A stretch of DNA of 64,000 nucleotides from Pachysolen tannophilus NRRL Y-2460 (lineage: Eukaryota > Ascomycota > Pichiomycetes > Alaninales > Pachysolenaceae). Both the position numbers and the translations under genes were made by a program. Every line of letters begins with the position of its first letter. The stretch's first letter is position 1. Positions 39,718 to 50,018 of the stretch are shown piece after piece. The stretch lies in contig KV454018.1 of the NCBI GenBank assembly GCA_001661245.1, positions 662,596 through 726,595 on the forward strand, read 5' to 3'. The notes beneath the pieces were generated by a model. It did no database searches and was not told the origin of the DNA. It saw only the letters and a program-made list of their open reading frames with translations.

Positions 39718-42700
39718 ATGTCATCGAGTCCAAACTCCCCAAGAAGATCGATATCAAGACCTTCGTTATCCACACTTTCATCTTCATCACCCAATAGAAG
39801 CAAACTCGTTGATATTGATAGGGATGTGGCTTTGAATTCTAGTTCATCTTCCTCGCTGTCTCTGTTGTTGGGGACGTCTTCAAAAGCGGTTATATCTGGT
39901 ACTACTACCACTGTTAGGAATGGTTATCATCCTGATGCCTCATTTCGCAATAAAAAATTGAACTCATTACAGAAAAATATAAGGAAAAATAGGAGGACTA
40001 GTTCTCATAGTTTAGGAGTGATGGATAGTTTAACTAGTGTTAAGCCAGTTTCTAAAATCAAAGTGCCGTCACATGATCATCATGATGAGCAGCACTCTTT
40101 AACAAAGAGACCGAGATTGATTTCAGAGGATGATAATGATAATGATAATTATGACATCAAGAGAACAAGAAATTTAAAAGATGAAATAGATATCATAAAT
40201 AAAGATGATGATGATAATATTTATAATGATTATGGGAAAAGCACTGTATCTTTGAGGATAAAGTTAAGAAAGATACGATTATTGAATCAAGATTTTATAA
40301 AACCAATAGAAAACTGCTCGATTTCAATGTTGATATATGAAAATCTGGATTTTGAATTTGTCAAAGAAACTAAATCACATTTAAAATCTTTAAAATTTTT
40401 GAAGATGAATTTACTGAAAGATTTAGATAAAATATATTTTCTGATCTATAACAAATCATTAAACAGAGATTTTGTAATGATCTTTAATAGGCCAATTGCA
40501 ATAGATAGATTGGAATTGGAACAAATTTTAGATGAGAAATTACAATTTGAAGTTTTACCTGAAGTTAATAGCATATGGGTATATGGGAATTCGGATATTG
40601 AAAATTTTAAAAATTTTAAAATTCTTATTAATGAATATGGGATCAAGTATTATGATAACGATATAAATGAATTAACTGAAAAATTTGCAACACGGAAAAA
40701 GTTGACTGTACCTTCATCTTCGTTTTATGGAAGTTCTAAAATTCACAAGCATAATAACACCACTAATGATAACGACAATGATGACTTTTCTGCATTAAAT
40801 CTCGATGAAAAATCACATGAATCTTCTATAATACCATTGAATGATTCTGCTCCACGTAATACGAGAAGTTACATTACAAGAACAAAGCTGTTGTCTCTAC
40901 CACCAGAACAGTTAAATACAAGAGAAACTGCAGAAGTTATACAAGAAGAAACACAACATGAAAATATCCTGGAAAATGATCAGATAAGATTTGTGCCCAC
41001 TTTAAATTATAAATTTCAAATAGACAATAAGCATTTTAGCATTACACACTCAGATTTTAAGTGTTTATATAATAATTGTTGGATAAATGATTCCATCATT
41101 GATTTTTTCTTAAAGTATGACCTGGAAAATTCAATTATAAAAGAAAAAAAGTTTAATAAAGATGATATATTAGTTTTAAATTCTTTTTTCTTTATGAAAC
41201 TAAATCAAAATCAAAATGATTTTTATAATAACCTCAAATCATGGTTTAAAGATGATAAATTGTTTCGCTATAAATATATAATAATTCCTATTAATCAAGA
41301 TTTGCACTGGTACTGTTGCGTGATTGCTAATTTATCGATGTTATTGAATTTTGATAAAGATGGAATTTCAAAAGATTCAACTTTTAATGGAATTGAAAAA
41401 GAAGGAGAAGAACAAGTGAATACAAATGAAATTCGTAAAAGCAAAGATTCCAATAAAAGCAATAATAATATAAAAGATTTTTTCACCGCTCAAGTAGAGA
41501 ATGAGGACTCAGAATTATCGCAACTAATGGTAAATAAGCCAAGATTTTCTGAAATATTAGTATTAGACTCTTTACAAATGGATCATAAATCCATTAAGAA
41601 ACCTTTAGTGGAATTTTTCATTGGATATGCTAAGGATAAATACGATATTAATGTATCTGCAGATAGATTCAAATTATATCATTGCCATGTTCCTAAGCAA
41701 CAAAATTTCAATGATTGTGGAATTCACGTAATTTATAATATTTCGAAATTCTTAGAGGAGAATGAATTATTTGTTTCAAACTGGAAAAAATCAGGTATGA
41801 AAATGAAAACTTTGAAATTATTCAAAAGTAAAGAGAGGGAACTTTTAAGATTTGAGTTACGACAGAAATTGATTAAATTGTTACAGGAACAAGAAAAGGT
41901 AAAGGGAAATCCAAACTATGCAAAAATCGGTACTGTAACTATTGGTGAATATAAAAAATTGCGAAGGGAAGGAGGGTCTGATGAAGATAATAATGACGAT
42001 GCCATATATGATGGAGATGATACCAAAGATAATGACGATGAAGGTGATGACGGATTCGAAATAATTGGCTCGAACCAGTTAGAAAAGGAAAAAGAAGAAG
42101 CCAATAAAAAACTGCTTTTGGCTGTCGAAGAAACTGAAGCATCATCGATGTTGCAAAATCAACAAATGGAAGAAGCAGATAATCGTTCATTTCCGGCAAC
42201 GCAAGAGACATCTGAATTACCGCAACAAGAAGACAAGACTGTTCCAGTGGATAATCAGCAAGAGAATCAGGATCTGATAAGCGGGAATCCTTTATTCAAG
42301 TTTGCGACTCCCAACAAGAAAAGAATTGATCTTTCAAGTTTTGAATTTACAGAAAAAGATTTGGCATCCCCTTTTTTCACGAAGAGCATTAATGAGGTTG
42401 ATCACAATGATGAAAAGACAAAATCTTCACTTGAAGCAGGTACTAGTAAGACTCGTGCATATGGAAATGAAAGAAATGTAAGCAGTGATCTGAGTGTTGA
42501 TTCTGCGCTTGTTGATGATAATTACAATTATGGTGATGATAAAAGAGGTTCAACTAATAAATTTTATGACATTCAAAAAGAAACTGCTGAAATTAGTAAC
42601 TCATCAAACGAAACTAGTGATAAATCTTCTGTTGAAGTTTACGCTACCCAATCTGATGGTGAACATAACAGTTTAGATGTGGGCCATGATGTCAATGAAG

Positions 42701-44046
42701 AAGAGACCATTTTGTCTGAACCGATTCAAGCTAATACAAATGATAGTCATTCATCAAAAGTTGGGAATTTTAAACCTAATACATCGAATAGTATTTCCGA
42801 TGGGGTCGATCTGATAGCTCTGAAATTAAAAGATTCTTCGATTTCCAAACGTTCAATTAATACCAGAGTCTTGTCACTAAATAAAGAAGAACAGATTGAT
42901 ATCAATAAGATATTAAATATTGTTAAAAATTTCCCTCCTAATGATAGCAATTTTCCTATTAGTGATAATTCTAATTATGGAATGAAGTACATTGATGCCA
43001 AAGGAGTCAAGTTTGATGAACTAACGACAAGATTTTTTAATGAATTTAAACCTCTGTCCGAATTTGAAACTAATTTCATCATACAAATCCTTGATTATTT
43101 ATTCTTATTTGAAAGGCCATTTTCGTTAAAGAGGAAATATGGATTTGGGTTTAAAAAATTAAAATTGATTAAAAAGTTATATTTATTCTTGCAGAATGTT
43201 TCACTTGATGATGATAGGTTAGAAGTTGGTCTAATGAATTTTGTCAATGATTATAATAGTGAATTGAATTCGATACCCAAGATTCAGGTTTCTGATGAGG
43301 AAGAAGATGAAGGGCATATCAATGGCGATGCAGATAGCGATACTGAGGATCCTGTTGATGATCCTGCTGATGATCCTGTTGAGAATCATGCTGAGGATCA
43401 TGCCCATGATCCTGCTGATGATCATGATGAGGATCCTGCCGAGGATTATTCTGAAGATCACCATCAGGAACCTCCGGCGGAAATAATTGATCTCAGTTCT
43501 TCCGTGAGCGACATGAGAAATAACTACAAGGCCCCAACTCGTTCGAATTCTGAGGAGCTGGAAAGTTCCACTAGAGATTTGCAAAAAATAGTTGTTATTG
43601 AAGATAGCAGTGATGAAGTAGATACTAAGGGGAAAAACAGACTGTTATTGAAACTCAACCATTTTTTAAATAACAATCGGTACGAGGATGATGATTTCAA
43701 GATATTAGGAGAGAGGAAAAATAACACCAGGCATATTAAATCAACACCTCCAAAGACTCCGATTCAAGATGATGAGTTTGCTGTTGAAGATGTCACAGTA
43801 CGAAGAAAAGCAGTGTCTTCATCACCAGGTAATGACAACAGCAGAAAATTAATTCAACAAACGCTTCCTCATTCTTTTAGAAAATCCCAATCATCTTTCC
43901 CCAATGATGGATTTCAACATCACAGAAAGAGAAGTTCGAACACAAACAGTAGTGGAAGTAGCAGAAGTAATAGTAATAGTAACAATACTACCGAAGATGC
44001 TGAAAGAAGGATGAAAATAGTTAGCTACAAGAGAAGGAAAAACTAA
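39718..44046 (+). CDS. ULP2: SUMO protease Ulp2
   Basis: Ulp2 trims SUMO chains in the nucleus. The product is 1442 residues, longer than the yeast 1034. The C48 peptidase domain spans about 430-700: NNCWINDSIIDFFLKY, NSFFFMKL, the catalytic His530 in QDLHWYCC, Asp617 in LVLDSLQMDHKSIKKP and Cys667 in QQNFNDCGIHV. The long C-terminal part is acidic and disordered, with two good SUMO-interacting motifs, IIDLSSS (1256-1262) and IVVIEDSSDE (from 1291). The N-terminus is Ser-rich and basic. A run of D/H/E/P repeats lies near 1205-1245. The start is the first ATG. Confidence 0.93.
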   Translation: MSSSPNSPRRSISRPSLSTLSSSSPNRSKLVDIDRDVALNSSSSSSLSLLLGTSSKAVISGTTTTVRNGYHPDASFRNKKLNSLQKNIRKNRRTSSHSLGVMDSLTSVKPVSKIKVPSHDHHDEQHSLTKRPRLISEDDNDNDNYDIKRTRNLKDEIDIINKDDDDNIYNDYGKSTVSLRIKLRKIRLLNQDFIKPIENCSISMLIYENLDFEFVKETKSHLKSLKFLKMNLLKDLDKIYFLIYNKSLNRDFVMIFNRPIAIDRLELEQILDEKLQFEVLPEVNSIWVYGNSDIENFKNFKILINEYGIKYYDNDINELTEKFATRKKLTVPSSSFYGSSKIHKHNNTTNDNDNDDFSALNLDEKSHESSIIPLNDSAPRNTRSYITRTKLLSLPPEQLNTRETAEVIQEETQHENILENDQIRFVPTLNYKFQIDNKHFSITHSDFKCLYNNCWINDSIIDFFLKYDLENSIIKEKKFNKDDILVLNSFFFMKLNQNQNDFYNNLKSWFKDDKLFRYKYIIIPINQDLHWYCCVIANLSMLLNFDKDGISKDSTFNGIEKEGEEQVNTNEIRKSKDSNKSNNNIKDFFTAQVENEDSELSQLMVNKPRFSEILVLDSLQMDHKSIKKPLVEFFIGYAKDKYDINVSADRFKLYHCHVPKQQNFNDCGIHVIYNISKFLEENELFVSNWKKSGMKMKTLKLFKSKERELLRFELRQKLIKLLQEQEKVKGNPNYAKIGTVTIGEYKKLRREGGSDEDNNDDAIYDGDDTKDNDDEGDDGFEIIGSNQLEKEKEEANKKLLLAVEETEASSMLQNQQMEEADNRSFPATQETSELPQQEDKTVPVDNQQENQDLISGNPLFKFATPNKKRIDLSSFEFTEKDLASPFFTKSINEVDHNDEKTKSSLEAGTSKTRAYGNERNVSSDLSVDSALVDDNYNYGDDKRGSTNKFYDIQKETAEISNSSNETSDKSSVEVYATQSDGEHNSLDVGHDVNEEETILSEPIQANTNDSHSSKVGNFKPNTSNSISDGVDLIALKLKDSSISKRSINTRVLSLNKEEQIDINKILNIVKNFPPNDSNFPISDNSNYGMKYIDAKGVKFDELTTRFFNEFKPLSEFETNFIIQILDYLFLFERPFSLKRKYGFGFKKLKLIKKLYLFLQNVSLDDDRLEVGLMNFVNDYNSELNSIPKIQVSDEEEDEGHINGDADSDTEDPVDDPADDPVENHAEDHAHDPADDHDEDPAEDYSEDHHQEPPAEIIDLSSSVSDMRNNYKAPTRSNSEELESSTRDLQKIVVIEDSSDEVDTKGKNRLLLKLNHFLNNNRYEDDDFKILGERKNNTRHIKSTPPKTPIQDDEFAVEDVTVRRKAVSSSPGNDNSRKLIQQTLPHSFRKSQSSFPNDGFQHHRKRSSNTNSSGSSRSNSNSNNTTEDAERRMKIVSYKRRKN
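43345..43473 (+). repeat. Degenerate GATCCTGCTGAT-type coding repeat in ULP2
   Basis: About ten units of 12 bases, with the theme GATGATCCTGCT/GAGGATCATGCC, encode D-D-P-A, E-D-H-A and similar tetrapeptides. The array lies just before the first SUMO-interacting motif. Confidence 0.7.
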
Positions 44047-44562
44047 AACCGTATATAGTTAATTATTTCAAGTATAACAAGGCAAGAAATAAATTAGATT
44101 AGATTAAATCAAATTAAAAATTGTGCAACCCCTGGTAAGGAGAATACGTCATTGAATTCAAAAGTAATTGGATTCCACGCATTTTCCAGCTAGAGGACAT
44201 CATTTCACAACATGCAATCACATTGGAAATCTTCTCTCGAACTTCGTTGTAGAGGATGGCAATCTAGTCTATTCAAATCAAAAATCTGAGTCATTACACA
44301 TCCTACAATAAATACGAGTTCTGAAAGTACAATAGAGAAATCAAAAAAATATCAAAAGAGTTTTGTGAAAAAAATTGGGAATCTTTGCTATTTATATAGT
44401 GATGGTGATTGATGTGCTTTTTTTGAAAAAAAATTTTTTAATACTTTTAAAGCAGGGTAAAACCAAACAAGACCAAAAGAATAATCCAAATATATATCAT
44501 ATAGATTTATAGATATATATATATAGAGATATATAGATATATGATTGAAGATAGATGATATT
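44047..44562. other. Intergenic region ULP2-EMC7/SOP4
   Basis: No gene is seen. The stretch 44140-44320 is less AT-rich than usual for spacers but shows no open frame or RNA fold I can support. TA-rich sequence lies near 44490-44545. Confidence 0.45.
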
Positions 44563-45198
44563 ATGTTGCGGGTATTAATTGTAATTTTTGTCTTTTTAGT
44601 ATCATCTAGTCTTGGATTTGAGATTAACGGTAGAATTGAATTGCCGCTCTTAGCCACTGGTGAGCCAGACTATACAATTACTTCAAGAACAAGAATAGAA
44701 CTACTTCCATTGAGTAAATACAATGATAACAATAATAAAAAAATCTTACATGGGAGTGTTTTGAAAGATGGGAGTTTCCATATACCAGATGTGAATGATT
44801 TGGGCTCTTATCAATTAGTTATCTCTAGTTTAGATTATCATTTTTTGAAAAATAGGTTTAAGATTGATATTGGTGATAAAACTATCAGCGCTTACGAATT
44901 CCCCATTGGATCCGAATATACAACAACTATAAAAACTTCATACCCAATATTAATTACCAAAGATTCTTTAATAAGAAGAAATTATATCGAACAAAGATCA
45001 AAATCCATTATCGAATCAATAAGCAGACCAATCTCCATCATCTTAAATAATCGTATATATCTAGCATGTGCAGTATTAATTCTATTAACAGCGCTATTAC
45101 CAACCTTGATTAACTATCTAGATCCAGAGTTTAATGAAAAAGTCAAGGATCTAAACACGCAACAGCAATCACTTCCTCCTCCAAACAAATCAGATTAG
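44563..45198 (+). CDS. SOP4: ER membrane protein complex subunit 7 (EMC7/Sop4 family)
   Basis: The 211-residue product is a type I membrane protein. It has a signal peptide (MLRVLIVIFVFLVSSSLG), a lumenal beta-sandwich domain with FEINGRIELPL, GSVLKDGSFHIPDVNDLGSYQLVI and YTTTIKTSYPILI, one membrane segment (IYLACAVLILLTALLPTLI, about 165-183) and a short cytosolic tail. This is the EMC7 layout; EMC helps insert membrane proteins at the ER, and yeast Sop4 is its EMC7. Upstream the frame begins with a TTG; the first ATG, at 44563, sits right before the signal peptide. Confidence 0.85.
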   Translation: MLRVLIVIFVFLVSSSLGFEINGRIELPLLATGEPDYTITSRTRIELLPLSKYNDNNNKKILHGSVLKDGSFHIPDVNDLGSYQLVISSLDYHFLKNRFKIDIGDKTISAYEFPIGSEYTTTIKTSYPILITKDSLIRRNYIEQRSKSIIESISRPISIILNNRIYLACAVLILLTALLPTLINYLDPEFNEKVKDLNTQQQSLPPPNKSD

Positions 45199-45571
45199 AT
45201 TAACTCTTGATAATAGCAACCACCAACGTCGGAAAAACGGTTTACACGACTTGCGATTTCACTTTTGTTTCTTTTTTGGGCCTTATATGATGACAAGCCT
45301 CTATATATTTTATATTTTATATATTTATAAATATATTTATATACTTATATATTAATGGTTGAATTATAAATGCAATGGGTAGTAGAAGTTATTTTTTGAG
45401 CATTCCTTTGGCCTTCATTTAGTTTGTTTTGTTTCTAGTTTCATTTAGCCATTTGTTTTAATTTGCTTGTTGTAATAGAGATTTTTTTATATATTTGTTA
45501 TTATTGTTATTATTGTTATTGTTATCGTTGGGTATTATTTTTCCATTTTTTTTTAAGCGCTAAAAGAGAGA
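45199..45571. other. Intergenic region EMC7/SOP4-SLY41
   Basis: No gene is seen. TA-rich stretches lie near 45302-45355 and a TTATTG/TTATTA run near 45497-45527, just before SLY41. Confidence 0.5.
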
Positions 45572-47029
45572 ATGGTGGGTAATCATCATCAGCAGCAACA
45601 GCATCAGCAGCATCAGCAGGAGCAGCATCAGCACGTTTATAATCATAGTAGCCAGAATAGTGTGGTGGCGGGTTCGAATAATCAGATGTCAAAAGTGGTG
45701 ACGGCCGTGGTGAGTAATTTACCGCCGTTTTCAATGAGAGTGATAGCTTTATGTGGTGTATGGTATTTTGTATCATCCACCACTTCACAATTGACAAAAG
45801 AAGTGCTTGATAATTTCCCTTATCCATCATTTGTTGGAGAGTTTCAATTTTTCATATCTTCGGTTTATTGTATAATATTATCCTTTATCTTTCAAAGTTT
45901 CCCCAATTGGATTCAATTTTTCCCTAAAGGTACTGTACCAGTTAATGGTAAACTAGTAATAAATAGAATCATACTTCGAACTACAATACCTTTAGGTATA
46001 TTTCAATTTTTGGGGAAATTTTCATCATTAGCTTCAACTTCAAGAGTTCCAATTTCAACAGTTTCAAGTATAAAATCATTATCTCCAATGTTAATCGTAT
46101 TAGGTTATAGGTTTTATTATAAAGTTAAATTCCCAATTTTAACTTATGTATCATTGGCTCCATTAGTTGTAGGCGTTGTGTTAATAGTATTAAGTGATAA
46201 TCAAAAATTTGAAGATTTTAAAAAAACAGCAGATTTAATTAATAATAAAGATCATTTACATGGAATTTTTTTTGCAATTTTAAGTACTTTTATCTTTGCT
46301 ACTCAAAATATATATGCAAAAAATGTTGTTACTTATAATAGTAAGACAACTATTTCAAATAATTTGATTGTTACAAATAAAACTGATCCTGCAAAATTAG
46401 CATTGAGTAATAGTAATAGTTCAAGTACAACAGATTTAGTCAATAATATAGAAGAATCGAAATATAGATTACCAATAACTGAAAATAGATTTGAAGAAAA
46501 AAATGAAGAATTAATGATGATGAATAATCAACATATTAAGAATAATAATTCATTTTATTACAAACAAGGAGATGAAAAAACTAGTGGTGCAAAGAGTGGT
46601 AACTTATTAGCAACAACTAAACCGGATAAAATAACTATCTTGTGGTATTGTTCAACACTTGGTTTTTTGTTCCAATTACCCTTTTTCCTATTAACAGAAT
46701 TCCCAAGAATTTTTTTTAGTACCACCATAAACACTACAACTGGAGCCATTGAACAAGGTACAATGGTTGACATTCCTTTATTTAAACTTATTTTAAACGG
46801 GTCTTCACATTTCATACAGCTGCTATTGGCATTCCATCTCTTGGGAACAGTACCAACTGTCACTTACTCCATCGCCAGCATGATGAAAAGAATCATAATA
46901 ATAACTGTTAGTATGATACTTGCAGGTCACAGCTTAAATTCAATGCAAATCTCTGGCCTAATATTAATTGGAATAGGTTTATACAGCTACGATAGGTGGG
47001 CCGGCTCAAACAAGTTTGGCAAAAGATAA
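45572..47029 (+). CDS. SLY41: Sly41-like transporter of the triose-phosphate/nucleotide-sugar translocator family
   Basis: Sly41 is an ER membrane protein whose excess rescues loss of the Rab Ypt1; it belongs to the drug/metabolite transporter superfamily. The product is 485 residues (453 in yeast). About ten membrane segments are seen, with CGVWYFVSSTTSQLTKEVLDNFPYPSFVGEFQF at the start, SLASTSRVPISTVSSIKSLSPML in the middle and GTVPTVTYSIASMMKRIIIITVSMI near the end, the typical TPT blocks. A polar Asn/Ser-rich loop divides the two halves (about 260-345). The N-terminal tail is His/Gln-rich from CAGCAGCA repeats. Confidence 0.9.
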   Translation: MVGNHHQQQQHQQHQQEQHQHVYNHSSQNSVVAGSNNQMSKVVTAVVSNLPPFSMRVIALCGVWYFVSSTTSQLTKEVLDNFPYPSFVGEFQFFISSVYCIILSFIFQSFPNWIQFFPKGTVPVNGKLVINRIILRTTIPLGIFQFLGKFSSLASTSRVPISTVSSIKSLSPMLIVLGYRFYYKVKFPILTYVSLAPLVVGVVLIVLSDNQKFEDFKKTADLINNKDHLHGIFFAILSTFIFATQNIYAKNVVTYNSKTTISNNLIVTNKTDPAKLALSNSNSSSTTDLVNNIEESKYRLPITENRFEEKNEELMMMNNQHIKNNNSFYYKQGDEKTSGAKSGNLLATTKPDKITILWYCSTLGFLFQLPFFLLTEFPRIFFSTTINTTTGAIEQGTMVDIPLFKLILNGSSHFIQLLLAFHLLGTVPTVTYSIASMMKRIIIITVSMILAGHSLNSMQISGLILIGIGLYSYDRWAGSNKFGKR

Positions 47030-47582
47030 ACGCTATATATGTATGTGGAGAAAAAAAAACAAGTTCAAGTTCAAAACTGTTTGCTATTATTGATAAATAA
47101 GCTCAATTAATCAATCAATCATTTATTTATTTATTTATTTATTGACATGGAAAAAATTCATTCGTAGCTAATATTTATGGAAATAAACGTAGAAACATTA
47201 TGTCCATTCTTAAGTAACCGCATCATCGTAAGGCTCTTATCGGATTTCTGTATCAGAAAATCCGCATCGCTGTTTTATAATCACTCTTTCTCTCTTTAAA
47301 ATTGATCAAAATTTGATCAAAATTTTGGTCAAAAATTGTTGTTTTCCGAAAAGAGCGAAGAAATTTATTATCTATAAAATCAATTAATAAATCAATTTAT
47401 TTTAAAAACAATAAATAAATTAATAATAATAAAATTGATATTAACTTAGAGATAGGAGATCGGCAACCGGCTGTAGGATAACAAAGGGGAGATATATATA
47501 ACAATAAGAGATGCTTCAAATTTGAAATCAAAAAATTGTTAGGCGAGGAAATAGAAGGTATATTTTTTTATAAATTGGAATC
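47030..47582. other. Intergenic region SLY41-ferric reductase
   Basis: No gene is seen. It has TTTA repeats near 47122-47141, an inverted repeat CGGATTT-N10-AAATCCG (47241-47264), and three copies of TTGRTCAAAA (47302, 47313, 47326). Iron or nutrient control is plausible but unproven. Confidence 0.55.
47241..47335. promoter_or_regulatory. Possible control region of the ferric reductase gene
   Basis: A perfect 7-base inverted repeat with outer CGG/CCG (47241-47247 and 47258-47264) is followed by three near-identical decamers TTGATCAAAA, TTGATCAAAA and TTGGTCAAAA. They sit 250-340 bases upstream of the ATG. The binding factors are unknown. Confidence 0.35.
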
Positions 47583-50018
47583 ATGATTTTTTTAAAATTG
47601 TTCCAGCAAAAGATATTGTTAATAATATTACTGGTTTTCGTCAACTCTTCTGCCCAGCTTGAAATAGATTATAAGAGCAAAGAGCCGCCACTTATATTTG
47701 CTTGTATTTCAGAAATAGCTACGGATGGTTTTAAGTTTGATTTTGATTACCCTTCCAGTCCTTTTTGGGGACCGCTTTGTCTTTATCTGCCGAAACTTTC
47801 CACTATGACTTCATGTTTTAGTAAGACATCAGCGGCATTGTACCAAGACCAGTCTCTGCAAGTCTTTAACGGTACGGTATTACTTTTATCCCAGATGTGT
47901 CAAAGTTTTGGAAATTTTGAAGAAGTAAGCTATTCTTACATAATAGAAACACATATTAATGGGTCACTTTATTTAACAAATCCCGATGTAATCGATGTTC
48001 ATAATTTCTTATATAAACCAATTTCAATTGAAAATGTTGAAAGTGTTATGGCCTTAAATAAAGAGTACTCGATTTATTTTAAAAATTTAAGCGACTCTTC
48101 TGATCATGGACATAGGACAATAATTTATTGGTTACTGGTATTAAGTATTGTTGGTTTATTCAATTTTATTAAAAATTTCAAAATTTTCAACAAGATTTTC
48201 TTGACAAATCAACTAGTGAATAATTTTAGAGGTTACATTTCCGTTGCTAACACCGTTCCAAAATATCATCTCAATCCGTATAATTTCATGAATATAACTT
48301 TTACCTTATTACCAACATGTTTGGAAACAATTATAATAGTTGGATATATGCTTATGTGCTCTTACTTTATGTTTTCTGATTATACAATTCTTAGCCATAA
48401 TCATTTGTATGGTTCCAAAACTATACAGTTGTACAGATTCATAGCAGATAGAACCGGTATACTTGCATTTATTCAGTTACCACTTTTAATTGTGTTTGGA
48501 GGAAGAAATAATATCTTGATCAATTTATCAGGATTGCCTTATAATACATTTATAATTTTCCACAAATGGATATCAAGAATGATGTTTATATTAGCATTTG
48601 TACATGCTTTTACTTATTCGTTATTTCTGTTACTGCGTGGTTCTTTTAAACAAAATTTTTCAGAAGCTTATTGGAATTACGGAATTATGAGTTTATCAAT
48701 ATGTTTACTGATATTGGTCCAATCCATTTATTATTTAAGAAACCTAAGTTATGAAATTTTCTTTAAATTGCACTGTATATTAGTTATTCTGTTTTTAGGT
48801 GGTTGTTTGCTACATTGTTGGAAAATTGGATGGCTTCAATGGATATACTATACATCAATTCTTTGGTTTACAGATAGATTTTTAAGAATCATTCATGTTT
48901 TCAGAAATGGTTTCTTAATCAAAGACACAGAGTTGAAAATTGTTTCAACCAAGGACCCGACTTTTAAGATATTGATACCAAAACCAAAATATTTTAAATC
49001 TTTCCCTGGATGTTATGTATATATACAAATTTTTGATTTCAAATTCAATTTTTGGGAATCACATCCTTTCACAATATTTGATAATAGTAACTTTATCGAT
49101 AATGGGCAAGAGTACATAGTAATATGTGTCAAGCCTAAGAAGGGAATAACAGATAAAATTTATAAATTCTTACTAACCCAAGAAGGTTTCCACTACAAAG
49201 TAAGACTAATTCTTGAAGGTCCATATGGCCATCATATTTCCAACATTAAAAATTACGATAACCTAATGATATGTGCTGGTGGAAACGGAGTGCCCGGTCC
49301 TTGTTATCACGCTTTAGAATTGATTCTTTCGTATTCTGAAAATGCAAAAGAAACAAATCTATCCACCAACACAAGAAAATTTCGGAATTACATGTTTGTA
49401 TGGGTTATAAGAGATTCTGAATCCTTGAGGTGGTACTATGATGAATTGAAGTTATTGCTTAATATGAATGCTCAGAATAATAGTATCTTCAAGGTATACA
49501 TTTATGTTACAAGGGAAAAGTTACCAAGAATTAAATACACAAGACGTATGAATGATATACACAGTCCACTTCTTGAAAGTGATAATAATACAAATAATAA
49601 TGATAATGATAATGATAATGTCGACAATAATGATGCTGATATGACTGGAGAAATTGAACCGATCAATCTACTGTTAACTCCATCATCTCCATATGAATCT
49701 TTAATTGAAGACAGTAATGGTGAAGGATGTCACCCAAGTTTATTGAAAACCCCAATTACTGAAATATATAGCGAACTTCAAAAATTCGGAGATAATGGTA
49801 GCTTGGTATTTTTCGATAGTCGACCAAATTTTAGGAAATTAATAGAAACAGAATTATTACAAACAGATTTGAACAAGCATAGTGAATTTGGTATCATTAG
49901 CTGTGGTGCTCCAGTAATGTGTGATCAATTGCGAGATATTTTGAGTGAAAATTTCTTGAAACATAAAGAGTATAAAAATGTCCGTTTTGATTTGTTTGAG
50001 GAGTTGCAAGTGTGGTAG
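47583..50018 (+). CDS. Ferric/cupric reductase, FRE family
   Basis: A plasma-membrane or vacuolar metalloreductase that moves electrons from NADPH through FAD and two haems to outside Fe(III) or Cu(II). The product is 811 residues. It has a signal peptide (IFLKLFQQKILLIILLVFVNSSA), a long lumenal/extracellular part with paired Cys, and about seven membrane helices. The bis-haem motif is complete: His327 and His341 in one helix, His397 and His411 in another, each pair 14 apart. The FAD-binding HPFT is in SHPFTIF, followed by LEGPYGHH, the NADPH loop CAGGNGVPGPCYHA and the C-terminal SCGAPVMCDQL. An Asn/Asp insert (about 660-685) lengthens the NADPH domain. The exact FRE paralogue cannot be told. 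Confidence 0.92.
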   Translation: MIFLKLFQQKILLIILLVFVNSSAQLEIDYKSKEPPLIFACISEIATDGFKFDFDYPSSPFWGPLCLYLPKLSTMTSCFSKTSAALYQDQSLQVFNGTVLLLSQMCQSFGNFEEVSYSYIIETHINGSLYLTNPDVIDVHNFLYKPISIENVESVMALNKEYSIYFKNLSDSSDHGHRTIIYWLLVLSIVGLFNFIKNFKIFNKIFLTNQLVNNFRGYISVANTVPKYHLNPYNFMNITFTLLPTCLETIIIVGYMLMCSYFMFSDYTILSHNHLYGSKTIQLYRFIADRTGILAFIQLPLLIVFGGRNNILINLSGLPYNTFIIFHKWISRMMFILAFVHAFTYSLFLLLRGSFKQNFSEAYWNYGIMSLSICLLILVQSIYYLRNLSYEIFFKLHCILVILFLGGCLLHCWKIGWLQWIYYTSILWFTDRFLRIIHVFRNGFLIKDTELKIVSTKDPTFKILIPKPKYFKSFPGCYVYIQIFDFKFNFWESHPFTIFDNSNFIDNGQEYIVICVKPKKGITDKIYKFLLTQEGFHYKVRLILEGPYGHHISNIKNYDNLMICAGGNGVPGPCYHALELILSYSENAKETNLSTNTRKFRNYMFVWVIRDSESLRWYYDELKLLLNMNAQNNSIFKVYIYVTREKLPRIKYTRRMNDIHSPLLESDNNTNNNDNDNDNVDNNDADMTGEIEPINLLLTPSSPYESLIEDSNGEGCHPSLLKTPITEIYSELQKFGDNGSLVFFDSRPNFRKLIETELLQTDLNKHSEFGIISCGAPVMCDQLRDILSENFLKHKEYKNVRFDLFEELQVW

